A stretch of 64,000 nucleotides of DNA from Olleya marilimosa CAM030. Lineage in GTDB: Bacteria > Bacteroidota > Bacteroidia > Flavobacteriales > Flavobacteriaceae. The position numbers and the translations under genes were made by a program. Shown here one piece after another: positions 33,186 through 42,587 of this stretch (within the stretch, counting starts at the first letter, position 1; the number at the start of each line of letters is the position of its first letter). Location: assembly GCF_000518485.1 (NCBI RefSeq), contig NZ_JADR01000001.1:124001-188000 (forward strand). Reading direction: 5' to 3'. The notes beneath the pieces were generated by a model that ran no database searches, was not told the DNA's origin, and saw only the letters and a program-made list of their open reading frames with translations.

Positions 33186-35342
33186 TTAATTATTAGTCGT
33201 AACCGGAAAACCTCTATCACGCATTAAAGCTTCAATTTTAGCACCTCGTCCTCTAAATAAATTATAAGCTTCGGCTGGATCCATACTATTTCTTGGTGCA
33301 AATAAGTATTTAACTAATTTATCGGCTAAAGCTTTATCATAAAAACCATCAGGTGCATCTTTAAATGCTTCCGAAGCATCGCTAGTTAGTACATCTGCCC
33401 ACATATAACCATAATAAGCAGTCGCATAACCTTCGCCAGAAAAAACATGTCCAAAATGTGGTGTTCTGTGACGCATTGGTAATTCTTCAGGCATATTAAG
33501 TGTTGCTAAAGTTTCGGTTTCAAACTTAGCTATATCGATATTTGTTGGGTCTGCTAAATGTAATTTCATATCCATTAATGCAGAAGCTAAATATTCAGTA
33601 GTAGCAAAACCTTGATTAAATGTTGCAGCTTTTTTGATTTTAGAAACAAGTGCAGCAGGAATAGGTTGGCCTGTTTTATAATGTACTAAAAATTGATTTA
33701 TAACTTCGTCTGTAGATAACCAACGTTCTAGTAATTGACTCTGAAACTCAGTGTAATCTCTGACACCACCATTTAATGTTGGGTATTTTACGTTAGATGA
33801 AAAGAAGTGTAAAGCGTGTCCAAATTCATGAAAGAAAGTTTCGGCATCATCCCAAGATATTAAAACAGCTTCACCTGGAGCAGCTTTTACAAAATTAGAA
33901 TTATTAGATGCTAATACTGTTTTTGGTCCATCAAATGTAGTATGGCTTCTGTAGGTTGTAGCCCAAGCACCAGATCGTTTTCCTGGTCTAGCAAATGGAT
34001 CTAAATACCATAGTCCAATGTGTTTTCCAGAATCTAAATCTGTAACTTCCCAAACTTTAACGTCTTCATGAAACACAGGTACTTTTCCCTCTTCCACTGG
34101 AGTAAATTTATAATTAAATAAACGTCCAGCTGTATAAAATAAGGCTTGTGTTAATTTGTCTAATTGTAAGTATTGTTTAACCTCGTCACTATCTAAATCG
34201 TATTTTTTCTGGCGTACTTTTTCAGCATAAAAGCGATAGTCCCAAGGTGCGATTTCTATATTTTTACCTGCAGCATCAGCTACAGCTTGCATATCTGCGA
34301 CTTCTTCTTTAACTCTTGCAATAGCTGCAGGCCAAACTGCTTCCATTAATCTCATAGCATTTTCAGGTGTTTTTGCCATACGATCTTGTAAACGCCATTC
34401 GGCATAATTAGAATAGCCTAATAATTGTACACGCTCTCTTCTAAGTTTTAATATTTCTGCAATTAGCGCTTTGTTATCATAGGCATCTCCATTATCTCCT
34501 CTAGAGTAGTAGTTGGTCCAAACTTGCTTACGTAATTCGCGTTCAGTACTATAAGTCAAAAATGGATCCATTGACGATCTAGTGTTTGTAATGGCGTACA
34601 TACCGTCTTTACCATTATCTGTTGCAATTTTTGCTGCAGATTTTATAAAACCATCACTTAATCCGTCTAATTGGTCTTTAGTTAAATAAGTGATATAGTT
34701 TTCTTCGTCATGTAATACATTATCTCCAAACTTATTATATAGTGTAGATAACTCTTTATTAATCTCAGCATAGCGCTTTTTCTTAGCGTCATCTAATTCG
34801 GCTCCATTCATTTCAAAACGTTTGTAAATAAGTTCTACAACGCGTTGTTGATCTGCTGGTAATGGGTTTTTTAAAGAAGCCTCATATACTGTTTTAATGC
34901 GTTTAAATAATTTTGTGTTTTGATTAATTTTAGAAGTATAATCAGATAATTTAGGTGCCAAAGCACTTTGTACGTCTCTAAACTCAGGACTACTTATGTT
35001 ACTACTAAAAATCCCATAATAAGTAAAAACATTATCTAGACTATGACCTGCACGCTCCATAGCTTCAATAGTATTTTTAAATGTAGGTGCATCAGTATTG
35101 TTTGCAATTACCTCAATATCATTTAGTCCTTGCTCGATACCTTCAATCACAGCAGGTTCTACTTGGTCAACTTTCATTTTGTCAAAAGCAGGAACACCTC
35201 CATAAGGTCCTGTAAAGTCTTTAAGCAATAGGTTATCACTCATAGGTTTAGAATTGTCGTTTGTTGTAGCATCTTTTTTACAACTGGTACTTAGTAAAAT
35301 AATAGTACAAGTTAGGATGCAGTAAATAGGATTTGTTTTCAT
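33186..35342 (-). CDS. dcp: M3 family peptidyl-dipeptidase (Dcp-like) lipoprotein
   Basis: A 718-residue zinc metallopeptidase that removes dipeptides from peptide C-termini. The active-site HEFGHALH lies at about residue 505, with the third ligand Glu about 28 residues on (GVRDYTEFQSQ). It has a signal peptide and lipobox (LLSTSC, Cys21), so it is anchored in the envelope. The length suits Dcp-type M3A enzymes. Monocistronic; the PPIase gene follows upstream on the same strand with about 40 bp between. Confidence 0.93.
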   Translation of the reverse strand: MKTNPIYCILTCTIILLSTSCKKDATTNDNSKPMSDNLLLKDFTGPYGGVPAFDKMKVDQVEPAVIEGIEQGLNDIEVIANNTDAPTFKNTIEAMERAGHSLDNVFTYYGIFSSNISSPEFRDVQSALAPKLSDYTSKINQNTKLFKRIKTVYEASLKNPLPADQQRVVELIYKRFEMNGAELDDAKKKRYAEINKELSTLYNKFGDNVLHDEENYITYLTKDQLDGLSDGFIKSAAKIATDNGKDGMYAITNTRSSMDPFLTYSTERELRKQVWTNYYSRGDNGDAYDNKALIAEILKLRRERVQLLGYSNYAEWRLQDRMAKTPENAMRLMEAVWPAAIARVKEEVADMQAVADAAGKNIEIAPWDYRFYAEKVRQKKYDLDSDEVKQYLQLDKLTQALFYTAGRLFNYKFTPVEEGKVPVFHEDVKVWEVTDLDSGKHIGLWYLDPFARPGKRSGAWATTYRSHTTFDGPKTVLASNNSNFVKAAPGEAVLISWDDAETFFHEFGHALHFFSSNVKYPTLNGGVRDYTEFQSQLLERWLSTDEVINQFLVHYKTGQPIPAALVSKIKKAATFNQGFATTEYLASALMDMKLHLADPTNIDIAKFETETLATLNMPEELPMRHRTPHFGHVFSGEGYATAYYGYMWADVLTSDASEAFKDAPDGFYDKALADKLVKYLFAPRNSMDPAEAYNLFRGRGAKIEALMRDRGFPVTTNN

Positions 35343-35384
35343 AGTTAAGTTGATTATAGTCTAAAAATACTTAAAAGTATATCC

Positions 35385-36071
35385 TTATTCTAAAATTTTG
35401 ACTGTTTTAATATAGATGTTTGATAAAGGCCAATCGGACTCGTCCACAGTAACTGCGTTAATCTTGTCAACAACGTCCATACCAGCTATGACCTCTCCAA
35501 AAATAGTAAAATCACCATCTAAATGAAACGCATCTTGTTGTGTGATAAAAAACTCGTAAGGTGAGGCTAATTTATGCGGATTTTCAATCTCGCTACTAGG
35601 CATAGATATTACACCTCTTTTATGAGTAAAACCACGTTTTGTATCTGTTGGCAATAAATAATGACCAATTTTACCACGTTTGGCAGCAACTTTTACATTG
35701 TCTGTGTTACCACCTTGAATGATAAAGTTTTTAACCACCCGATGAAACTGTGTATTATCAAAAGCACCTAGTTTAGTTAGAAAAATAAAATTAGCACGAT
35801 GAAACTTAGTAATGTCATGTAATGCTATGTCAATGTTACCCATGGTTGTTACCAGACGTACTTTGCTTTCTTTATTTTTAGTTTCGTATTCTAAAAAAAA
35901 GTCCATAGCGTTACCCTCGGTTAAATAAGGGTATTTTCGTTTAGGAGTCGTGTCTTTCTCTATAGTGTCAACCACTGTTTTAATCGAGTTTGTTGTCATT
36001 TTAGATTTGGATTGTTTATCTTCACAATTAAGAAATACAAAACAAAAACCAACCAATAATAATACGCGCAT
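35385..36071 (-). CDS. Cyclophilin-type peptidyl-prolyl isomerase lipoprotein
   Basis: A 228-residue protein with a lipobox (FVFLNC, Cys16) and a cyclophilin domain (about 85-225). Visible motifs are FHRVVKNFIIQGGNTDN, GVISMPSSE, SPYEFFITQQDAFHLDGDF and FGEVIAGMDVVDKI. It speeds folding of exported proteins by proline isomerisation. The start at 36071 gives the lipoprotein signal; a longer start at 36101 would overlap the divergent Nudix gene. It lies upstream of the M3 peptidase on the same strand. Confidence 0.93.
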   Translation of the reverse strand: MRVLLLVGFCFVFLNCEDKQSKSKMTTNSIKTVVDTIEKDTTPKRKYPYLTEGNAMDFFLEYETKNKESKVRLVTTMGNIDIALHDITKFHRANFIFLTKLGAFDNTQFHRVVKNFIIQGGNTDNVKVAAKRGKIGHYLLPTDTKRGFTHKRGVISMPSSEIENPHKLASPYEFFITQQDAFHLDGDFTIFGEVIAGMDVVDKINAVTVDESDWPLSNIYIKTVKILE

Positions 36072-36078
36072 TTTTAAA

Positions 36079-36720
36079 ATGAATTTTAATGAATTTGTCA
36101 TAGCGTTACCAAAAATAAAAAATATACCATTGCCAGCCGAAGCATCACAGCTTAAAATGGTGCCATCATATAGGCAAGATTTGGTAAAGCAACAAGGTGA
36201 TAATATTAAAAATGCTAGGCAAAGTGCAGTTTTAGCCTTGTTTTATCCGGATTTGGAAGCGCAAACTAAACTAATTTTAATTTTAAGAAAAACCTACAAA
36301 GGGGTTCATTCTGGACAAGTCGGTTTTCCAGGCGGAAAAGTAGAGCAGGAGGATCTGGACTTAATGCATACTGCTTTGCGTGAAACGCATGAAGAAGTTG
36401 GTGTCCATCCAGAATTAGTTACAGTTTATAAAAAGTTAACGCAAGTTTACATTCCACCAAGTAATTTTTATGTCCAACCGTTTATTGGATTGGCTTCTCA
36501 AACACCAATATTTACTAAACAAGATGCCGAAGTAGAGGATTTATTAGAGGTATATCTAAGGGATTTATTGTGTGATAGTAATTTAACTTCCAAAAAAGTT
36601 AAGACAAGTTATGGTGCTGAGGTTGAGGTGCCTGCCTTTAATTTAAGTAATCATTTGGTTTGGGGTGCAACTGCCATGATGCTTAGCGAAGTCAAAGACT
36701 TGTTAAAAGCAACCCTTTAA
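36079..36720 (+). CDS. CoA pyrophosphatase-type Nudix hydrolase
   Basis: A 213-residue Nudix hydrolase. The segment GQVGFPGGKVEQEDLDLMHT and TALRETHEEVGVHP is the CoA/NudL-type Nudix box, in which Glu residues bind Mg2+. The start at 36079 (MNFNEFVIALPKI) is preferred to an in-frame ATG at 35950, which would lie inside the divergent PPIase coding region. Substrate by family: CoA and acyl-CoA. It is followed by the acyltransferase gene with its own -7 box. Confidence 0.9.
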   Translation: MNFNEFVIALPKIKNIPLPAEASQLKMVPSYRQDLVKQQGDNIKNARQSAVLALFYPDLEAQTKLILILRKTYKGVHSGQVGFPGGKVEQEDLDLMHTALRETHEEVGVHPELVTVYKKLTQVYIPPSNFYVQPFIGLASQTPIFTKQDAEVEDLLEVYLRDLLCDSNLTSKKVKTSYGAEVEVPAFNLSNHLVWGATAMMLSEVKDLLKATL

Positions 36721-36734
36721 CTTAAAGGTTTTTC

Positions 36735-36742
36735 TATATTTG
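36735..36742 (+). promoter_or_regulatory. -7 box of the acyltransferase gene
   Basis: TATATTTG matches TAnnTTTG, 25 bp before the ATG at 36768. Confidence 0.5.
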
Positions 36743-36767
36743 TATCCACTAAATGTAAAATAAAACT

Positions 36768-37574
36768 ATGGGTTTATTTAAAAAAAATCCTTTTGGACAT
36801 ATACTTTTTGTTAAAAAATGGTTGATTAGAATCTTAGGCGTCTTAACACATAGACGTTATAGAGGGTTTAATGAGCTACAAATTGAAGGGTCTGATATTA
36901 TAAGAAACTTACCTGATACCAACGTATTATTTATATCTAATCATCAAACATACTTTGCAGATGTAATTGCAATGTTTCATGTTTTTAATGCAGCATTAAG
37001 TAATAGACAAGACACGATTAAAAATGTGGGTTATTTATGGAATCCAAAACTAAATTTTTATTACGTCGCAGCTAAAGAGACTATGAAGGCTGGACTATTA
37101 CCTAAAATATTTGCTTACACAGGATCTATTAGTATAGAGCGTACTTGGCGTAGTGAAGGTAAAGACGTAAACAGACAAGTTAAAATGTCTGATATTTCTG
37201 CTATTAAAAAAGCGTTGGATGATGGTTGGGTAGTTACATTCCCACAAGGGACAACCACACCTTTTAAGCCAATCCGAAAAGGGACAGCACACATAATTAA
37301 GCGTCACAAACCAATAGTGGTGCCTATTGTGATAGATGGTTTTAGACGTAGTTTTGATAAAAAAGGATTACGTATTAAAAAGAAAAATGTATACCAATCT
37401 TTTGAGATTAAAGAACCATTAAAAATTGATTACGAAAACGACTCTATTGCAGATATTGTAGAGCAAATTGAATATGCTATTGAGCAGCATCCATCGTTTT
37501 TAAAGGTAATACCTCAAGAAGAGTTATTAGCACAGGAAGAGCTAAATAAACAACGTGAATTTTTAGGCGAGTAA
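36768..37574 (+). CDS. plsC: 1-acyl-sn-glycerol-3-phosphate acyltransferase
   Basis: A 268-residue PlsC-type enzyme that puts the second acyl chain on lysophosphatidic acid for phospholipid synthesis. The catalytic NHQTYFAD (HX4D, about 58-65) and the substrate-binding FPQGTTTPFKPIRKGTAHII (about 158-177) are present. It is membrane-associated by the N-terminal part. A few flavobacterial genomes have several such enzymes, so this need not be the main one. Confidence 0.88.
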   Translation: MGLFKKNPFGHILFVKKWLIRILGVLTHRRYRGFNELQIEGSDIIRNLPDTNVLFISNHQTYFADVIAMFHVFNAALSNRQDTIKNVGYLWNPKLNFYYVAAKETMKAGLLPKIFAYTGSISIERTWRSEGKDVNRQVKMSDISAIKKALDDGWVVTFPQGTTTPFKPIRKGTAHIIKRHKPIVVPIVIDGFRRSFDKKGLRIKKKNVYQSFEIKEPLKIDYENDSIADIVEQIEYAIEQHPSFLKVIPQEELLAQEELNKQREFLGE

Positions 37575-37582
37575 TTACTAGG

Positions 37583-38044
37583 TTAAATACAGCTTTCAGA
37601 CGTTTTAACATCTATTACTAGACCTTCAGCTTTTGCTTTTTTATCCTTTTCGGATCCTAAAGCCATACCAATTACCATACCTATAAGTAGCCCAAAAGTT
37701 AAGCTTATAGGTCCTAAAGCCATACCAAAGACTAATCCAAGACACATACCTATTGGCATGTAGGTGTTGGTGTAATGACCAATAGTAATTAAATTAAATT
37801 TTTGTTTTAAAAAGGCTAATAATTGCTTCAGTTTTTTGTTTAAAACTTTAATATTGGTACTAGATTTTAAATCTATTAAATCCAGCTCATTATGCAAGGC
37901 TGTATGTTCAACTTCAGAAAAATTTCTTAGCTTTAAATCGTTAAACACTCTAACAAAATCATCATAAATACGACGTTCTTTTTTTGAAGAAAGTTCTGTT
38001 TTTAAACCTTTAAAAAAAGTAATGTAGTTATCAAAAGTCTGCAT
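37583..38044 (-). CDS. Membrane protein with Gly/Met-rich helices, third gene of the ECF operon
   Basis: A 153-residue protein: a helical, charged N-terminus (1-95) and two closely spaced Gly/Met-rich helices (about 99-135, GMCLGLVFGMALGPISLTFG). The start overlaps the stop of the preceding gene by one base. No catalytic motif is visible. It is the last gene behind an ECF sigma factor and its likely membrane partner. Function is unknown. Confidence 0.75.
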   Translation of the reverse strand: MQTFDNYITFFKGLKTELSSKKERRIYDDFVRVFNDLKLRNFSEVEHTALHNELDLIDLKSSTNIKVLNKKLKQLLAFLKQKFNLITIGHYTNTYMPIGMCLGLVFGMALGPISLTFGLLIGMVIGMALGSEKDKKAKAEGLVIDVKTSESCI

Positions 38045-38676
38045 TATACTTCTATTTTTTTAAGCTCGTTGTAGTTTCTATTTAATCGTTTTAATAAAAT
38101 ACCGTAGATTAATTTATAAAACAACCAGATTATAGTTACAAAAATTACAGTTACTAAAGCAAACACACCAACCATTACCATAAATTGTGTATTGTTAAAA
38201 TGCTCAATTTTTTCGATCAATTTAGGATCATGTTTACTAGTGTAATAAAAACCAAAAATCATTGATACAGTAGCCATAATTAAATTATACAGTACGTAGT
38301 ACTTGATAACTTTTCTGGTTTTTATAATATTTTTCATTAACCGTCTAGCACTATCAGTGACAGATATAGACTTGTAAGATTTGTATAATAAGTATACAAA
38401 CAATATAATAATAGCGTAGGATAGCACACTTAAAATTATAAACCAATTACTGTTATACATCTCATCATGTTTAGCACGATAGGTGTCAGACATTACAAAT
38501 GGCAAAGCATTTATAACAATCCAAAAAACTAATTCGGCAATACTTATATAAAAAAGCGTCTTAACAATACTAGACGATTTTTTTAATAACATAGGGTAGA
38601 TTTGCGAAGCCGATTTTTTTTCAAATTTAGCATCACTATTAACCCAATCCTTCTTCAATAATTCTAATTCATCCAT
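38044..38676 (-). CDS. Membrane protein, probable partner of the ECF sigma factor
   Basis: A 210-residue protein with an N-terminal cytosolic part (1-35, MDELELLKKDWVNSDAKFEK) and about four membrane helices. It starts 3 bp after the sigma-factor stop and overlaps the next gene by one base. The first 35 residues have the look of a small cytoplasmic anchor as in anti-sigma factors of Bacteroidota. That it is an anti-sigma factor is inferred from context only. Confidence 0.72.
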   Translation of the reverse strand: MDELELLKKDWVNSDAKFEKKSASQIYPMLLKKSSSIVKTLFYISIAELVFWIVINALPFVMSDTYRAKHDEMYNSNWFIILSVLSYAIIILFVYLLYKSYKSISVTDSARRLMKNIIKTRKVIKYYVLYNLIMATVSMIFGFYYTSKHDPKLIEKIEHFNNTQFMVMVGVFALVTVIFVTIIWLFYKLIYGILLKRLNRNYNELKKIEV

Positions 38677-38679
38677 AGG

Positions 38680-39174
38680 TTACGGATTTAAAATGGTTTT
38701 TAATTTTGTTTTCACTCGGTTCATTTTCACTCTAGCATTCACTTCAGTAATTCCCATTGTTTCACTTATTTCTTTATAATTTTTGTCCTCTAGATATAAA
38801 AAAACTAACGCTTTTTCGATATCATTTAATTGGTGGACAGCATTATATAATAATTTTAATTGGTCCTCTTCTGTACTGTCATATTCCTCAGCACTTATTT
38901 TAAACTGTACAGTATCAAATTGCTGAGTATTTATAGTACGTTTAGACTTGCGATATAACGTAATTGCAGTATTTAATCCCACACGATACATCCAAGTACT
39001 AAACTTACTATCACCTCTAAATTTCGGGAAAGCCTTCCATAATTGGATGGTTATTTCCTGAAACAAATCATTGTGCGCATCATAATTATTGGTATAAAGT
39101 CTACAAACTTTATGCACAATGTTTTGATGCTGCTCCAGCAATTCGACAAAATTTTGTTCTAGTGGTTTACTCAA
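38680..39174 (-). CDS. ECF-type RNA polymerase sigma factor
   Basis: A 164-residue extracytoplasmic-function sigma factor: region 2 with NDLFQEITIQLWKAFPKFRG (about 35-54) and KFSTWMYRVGLNTAITLYRK, and region 4 with FLYLEDKNYKEISETMGITE (about 125-144) forming the helix-turn-helix. It is the first gene of a three-gene unit with its probable membrane partner. A -7-like TATATTTT sits about 35 bp upstream on the minus strand. Confidence 0.93.
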   Translation of the reverse strand: MSKPLEQNFVELLEQHQNIVHKVCRLYTNNYDAHNDLFQEITIQLWKAFPKFRGDSKFSTWMYRVGLNTAITLYRKSKRTINTQQFDTVQFKISAEEYDSTEEDQLKLLYNAVHQLNDIEKALVFLYLEDKNYKEISETMGITEVNARVKMNRVKTKLKTILNP

Positions 39175-39249
39175 TGGTTATTTGGTTGGTTTAACTATTA
39201 GTAGTTTAAAATATAAAGATGTTACACAAATTTAAAATTATTTTTTTTG

Positions 39250-39337
39250 GCGTTACCACAAGGGTCGCGTTTTCCGTTTAAATCTTTTTTTGCCATAAGG
39301 CAAAGCAAAAAAAGGATACCACTGCAACCGCTAACGC
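39250..39337. repeat. Structured intergenic element, GCGTTA...TAACGC
   Basis: In the gap between the sigma gene and the TonB receptor, GCGTTA (39250-39255) pairs with TAACGC (39332-39337). An inner 10-bp stem CTTTTTTTGC/GCAAAAAAAG is at 39284-39293 and 39305-39314. It is G+C rich compared with the surroundings. It resembles dispersed noncoding elements that I have seen between genes in flavobacterial genomes. Whether it is transcribed is unknown. The rest of 39175-39440 shows nothing else to me. Confidence 0.5.
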
Positions 39338-39440
39338 AACTCATCCTTAAAAAATAACACTTCAGGATTATTTTATTTTAAATCAGAGGTCATCCAAACA
39401 TCTTTGTGCCATCAAACAATCAAAACTCGAACCATAAATT

Positions 39441-41594
39441 ATGAAACCTTTTTTTACACTATTAATCCTATTAGTCAGTCTATTTACGCAAGCGCAAACC
39501 ACAATATCAGGAACAGTAATTGATACAAATAAGCAACCAATATTAGGTGCTAATGTTTACCTAAAAGGCACTTATGATGGAGCCAGCACATTAGCAGATG
39601 GTAGTTTTAGTTTTATAACAAGTAACACAGGACAGCAAAGTTTAGTCATCTCTTTTGTATCTTTTGAAACAATAACACTTACTAATCAAGTTACTGACTT
39701 GCATGATTTAAAAATTGTATTAAAAGACGATATAAACACTTTAGATGCAGTGGTACTATCAGCAGGTACCTTTGCAGCAGGAGATAATAGTAAAATATCA
39801 GTATTAAAACCGTTAGATGTGGTAACTACTGCCAGCGCATTAGGTGATTTTGTAGGCGCTTTACAAACACTTCCAGGTACAACAACAGTGTCAGAAGATG
39901 GACGCTTATTTGTACGTGGTGGAGATGCAGAAGAGACACAAATATTTATCGATGGTATTCGTGTGTTTACACCTTACTCACCAACAACTAATAATATCCC
40001 GACACGTGGACGTTATTCGCCATTTTTATTTGACGGAATTACATTTTCTACAGGAGGTTATAGTGCAGAATATGGACAAGCATTATCTAGTGTTTTAGAG
40101 CTTAATACGGTTAATCAACCCGATCAAGAAAAAACAGATATTGGTATAATGAGTGTTGGAGCTAGTTTAGGAAACACCCAAATTTGGGATAAAAACAGCC
40201 TAAGCGTCAATGCGGCTTACATTAATTTATCACCTTATTTACAAGTGTTTGATGATCGTAACGATTGGAAAAAACCTTTTGAAACCTTTTCTGGAGAAGC
40301 TGTTTTTAGACATAAAACAGACAATGGACTACTTAAACTTTACAGCGCTTTTGATACTTCGGATTTTAGTTTAGTACAAGACGATATAAATTACCAAGAA
40401 GGCATACCTCTAGCCTTAAATAACAAAAACGTTTACTTTAATGGTTATTATAACCAAGTTTTAAATAGCAATTGGTCACTAGCTACTGGTTTAAGTTATA
40501 CCTATGCTAAAAGCAAAGTAAATGTTTTTGATAGTAAAATTCAGTCAACAGAAAACTCAGTACATGCAAAATTAAAGCTTAAACACCATATTAGTAACAG
40601 GTTTAAATTAAATTTTGGTGCAGAGCAGTTTACGACGCAATTCAGCGAAGACTATAACGATGCAATAATTAATAACGTCACTTATGGTTATAACAATAAC
40701 CTAACAGCAGTCTATACTGAGGCTGATATTTTCTTCTCTAAAAATTTAGCATTAAAAGCAGGTTTTCGCGCAGAGTATAGTGCTTTATTTGACCAAGCAA
40801 CATTATCTCCAAGAGCATCCTTAGCTTATAAAACAGGCAGTAAAAGCCAATTGTCATTAGCGTATGGTAACTTTTTTCAGCAACCAAATAGTGCTATTTT
40901 AAAATTTAATCAAAACCTAAATGCACAACAAGCCCAACATTATATTTTAAATTATCAGTTTAATGCAGACGGTAAAATATTTAGAGCAGAAACCTATTAT
41001 AAAAAATATAGTGATTTAGTAAAATATGATACCGACTTGACTAGTTTTGATACTAATTTTAATAACACTGGTAGTGGATATGCAACAGGATTAGATTTGT
41101 TTTTTAGAGACAATAAAAGCATCAAGAATATTGATTATTGGGTAAGTTATTCGTTGTTAGATACTAAACGAGATTATAAAAATTTTCCAATAGCTGCACA
41201 ACCAAATTTTGCAAATACACATAATCTGTCAGTAGTCGGAAAGTATTGGATAGATAGTTGGAAAAGTCAGGTAGGACTTAGTTATAATTTTGCATCTGGT
41301 CGATCGTATACAGATCCAAATCAGATGGGATTTTTAAATCAAAAAACAAAAGCTTATAATAGTTTAAGCGTTAATTGGGCTTACCTTTTAAGTCCTCAAA
41401 AAATCCTTTATTTTTCAGTAAATAATGCCTTAGGATTTACTAATGTTAATGGTTATCAATACTCAGATACACCAAATATAAATGGTCAGTTTAATAGTCG
41501 TGCCTTGCGTCCAGCTGCAGACCAGTTTTTCTTTGTTGGTTTCTTTTGGACAATTAGCCAAAATGGTACAGATAACCAATTAGATAATTTATAA
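39441..41594 (+). CDS. TonB-dependent receptor with carboxypeptidase-like domain
   Basis: A 717-residue outer-membrane importer: signal peptide (1-18), an N-terminal carboxypeptidase-regulatory-like beta domain (about 20-105, TISGTVIDTNKQPILGANVY), a plug (about 125-225, LQTLPGTTTVSEDGRLFVRG) and a barrel to the end. The ligand is not known. It is monocistronic, divergent from an ECF sigma operon, which might control it. The 165-residue lipoprotein that follows is probably separate. Confidence 0.93.
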   Translation: MKPFFTLLILLVSLFTQAQTTISGTVIDTNKQPILGANVYLKGTYDGASTLADGSFSFITSNTGQQSLVISFVSFETITLTNQVTDLHDLKIVLKDDINTLDAVVLSAGTFAAGDNSKISVLKPLDVVTTASALGDFVGALQTLPGTTTVSEDGRLFVRGGDAEETQIFIDGIRVFTPYSPTTNNIPTRGRYSPFLFDGITFSTGGYSAEYGQALSSVLELNTVNQPDQEKTDIGIMSVGASLGNTQIWDKNSLSVNAAYINLSPYLQVFDDRNDWKKPFETFSGEAVFRHKTDNGLLKLYSAFDTSDFSLVQDDINYQEGIPLALNNKNVYFNGYYNQVLNSNWSLATGLSYTYAKSKVNVFDSKIQSTENSVHAKLKLKHHISNRFKLNFGAEQFTTQFSEDYNDAIINNVTYGYNNNLTAVYTEADIFFSKNLALKAGFRAEYSALFDQATLSPRASLAYKTGSKSQLSLAYGNFFQQPNSAILKFNQNLNAQQAQHYILNYQFNADGKIFRAETYYKKYSDLVKYDTDLTSFDTNFNNTGSGYATGLDLFFRDNKSIKNIDYWVSYSLLDTKRDYKNFPIAAQPNFANTHNLSVVGKYWIDSWKSQVGLSYNFASGRSYTDPNQMGFLNQKTKAYNSLSVNWAYLLSPQKILYFSVNNALGFTNVNGYQYSDTPNINGQFNSRALRPAADQFFFVGFFWTISQNGTDNQLDNL

Positions 41595-41673
41595 TTATTA
41601 TTACTTCAAAAGGTAGGAATTATCTGTATTAAATGGTTATATTACTAAATATCTAACTTAAATTTTTATAGCT

Positions 41674-42180
41674 ATGAAAAGTTTCCTTTTAAAATCCGTT
41701 CTAGTATTAGTGCTAATAAGTTTTACGTCTTGCAGTAGTGATGACGATACAACAGATAATTCAGCAGAAGTAAATCAAGTCGTTGGAGAATGGCAAATGT
41801 ATAGGACAGAAAATCTTGAAGCTGTCATTGACCAATGGACAGGAACAGAATGGACTTATGTTGATCAATGGTTTAAAAGTGTTTTGGATGATTCTGAAAT
41901 ATTAATAACATTTAATAATGATGGTACATTTACCGAGTTTTATGCAACTGTTGAAACTGCTAACGGAACTTGGGAAAAATTAGAAGATGGACGTTATAGT
42001 TATAATTACACCTTAGAGGTAGATAATACCAATGAAGTCCTAGTTGGAACTCGATTAATTACAGTACACTGTGATAATACCTTTTCTGTAATTACAGAAG
42101 GTGACGACAGAAACGTAGCTTATTACAGAACCAGAAACACGACAGAATGTAGTGACTTGATTACTTATAATCTAGAATAA
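41674..42180 (+). CDS. Lipocalin-like lipoprotein
   Basis: A 168-residue predicted lipoprotein (ISFTSC, Cys20; then an acidic SSDDDTTDN linker) with a beta-barrel-like body: VVGEWQMYRTENLEAVI (about 36-52), ILITFNNDGTFTEFYATVE (about 75-93) and NGTWEKLEDGRYSY (about 96-109). This is the lipocalin-like pattern common in flavobacteria. Its ligand is unknown. Confidence 0.75.
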   Translation: MKSFLLKSVLVLVLISFTSCSSDDDTTDNSAEVNQVVGEWQMYRTENLEAVIDQWTGTEWTYVDQWFKSVLDDSEILITFNNDGTFTEFYATVETANGTWEKLEDGRYSYNYTLEVDNTNEVLVGTRLITVHCDNTFSVITEGDDRNVAYYRTRNTTECSDLITYNLE

Positions 42181-42217
42181 TTAATAGATTTATAAATATT
42201 ACCTAAACTAATAATTT

Positions 42218-42258
42218 AATAGCAAGCAGAATTAAAACTCAGTTTGCTATTATTTTTT
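42218..42258 (+). terminator. Terminator after the lipoprotein gene
   Basis: AATAGCAA (42218-42225) pairs with TTGCTATT (42244-42251), followed by a T run. Confidence 0.75.
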
Positions 42259-42285
42259 TGTTATTAATTTATTCTAAATTGCAGC

Positions 42286-42573
42286 ATGAAATTATTTGTC
42301 AAGCTATTTATCATTCTATTTATTATAGATATTGCGTTAGGGTTTTCTATAAGTTATCTAGCAGAACACGTCCTACAACCCAATAGTATTGTAATACGCT
42401 TAATTGATGAAGCTATTTCGTTTCCGTTAACCTTATTTAATCGCTTGTTTCCAGAACAGGGCATTTATAGATCAAGCACAAACTCGTTTTGGTTGGTTGT
42501 AATAGTTAACGCATTAATGCAAGCCTTAATAGCTTTTATAGTTATTAAATTAATAAAAAAAGCACGCGCTTAG
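42286..42573 (+). CDS. Two-helix membrane protein, unknown function
   Basis: A 95-residue membrane protein with helices at about 3-25 (LFVKLFIILFIIDIALGFSI) and 68-90 (FWLVVIVNALMQALIAFIV), with a loop between them. It is convergent with the exonuclease gene, 14 bp apart. I do not recognise a family; it has the codon use of its neighbours. Confidence 0.65.
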   Translation: MKLFVKLFIILFIIDIALGFSISYLAEHVLQPNSIVIRLIDEAISFPLTLFNRLFPEQGIYRSSTNSFWLVVIVNALMQALIAFIVIKLIKKARA

Positions 42574-42587
42574 TTACGCTTTATAAT

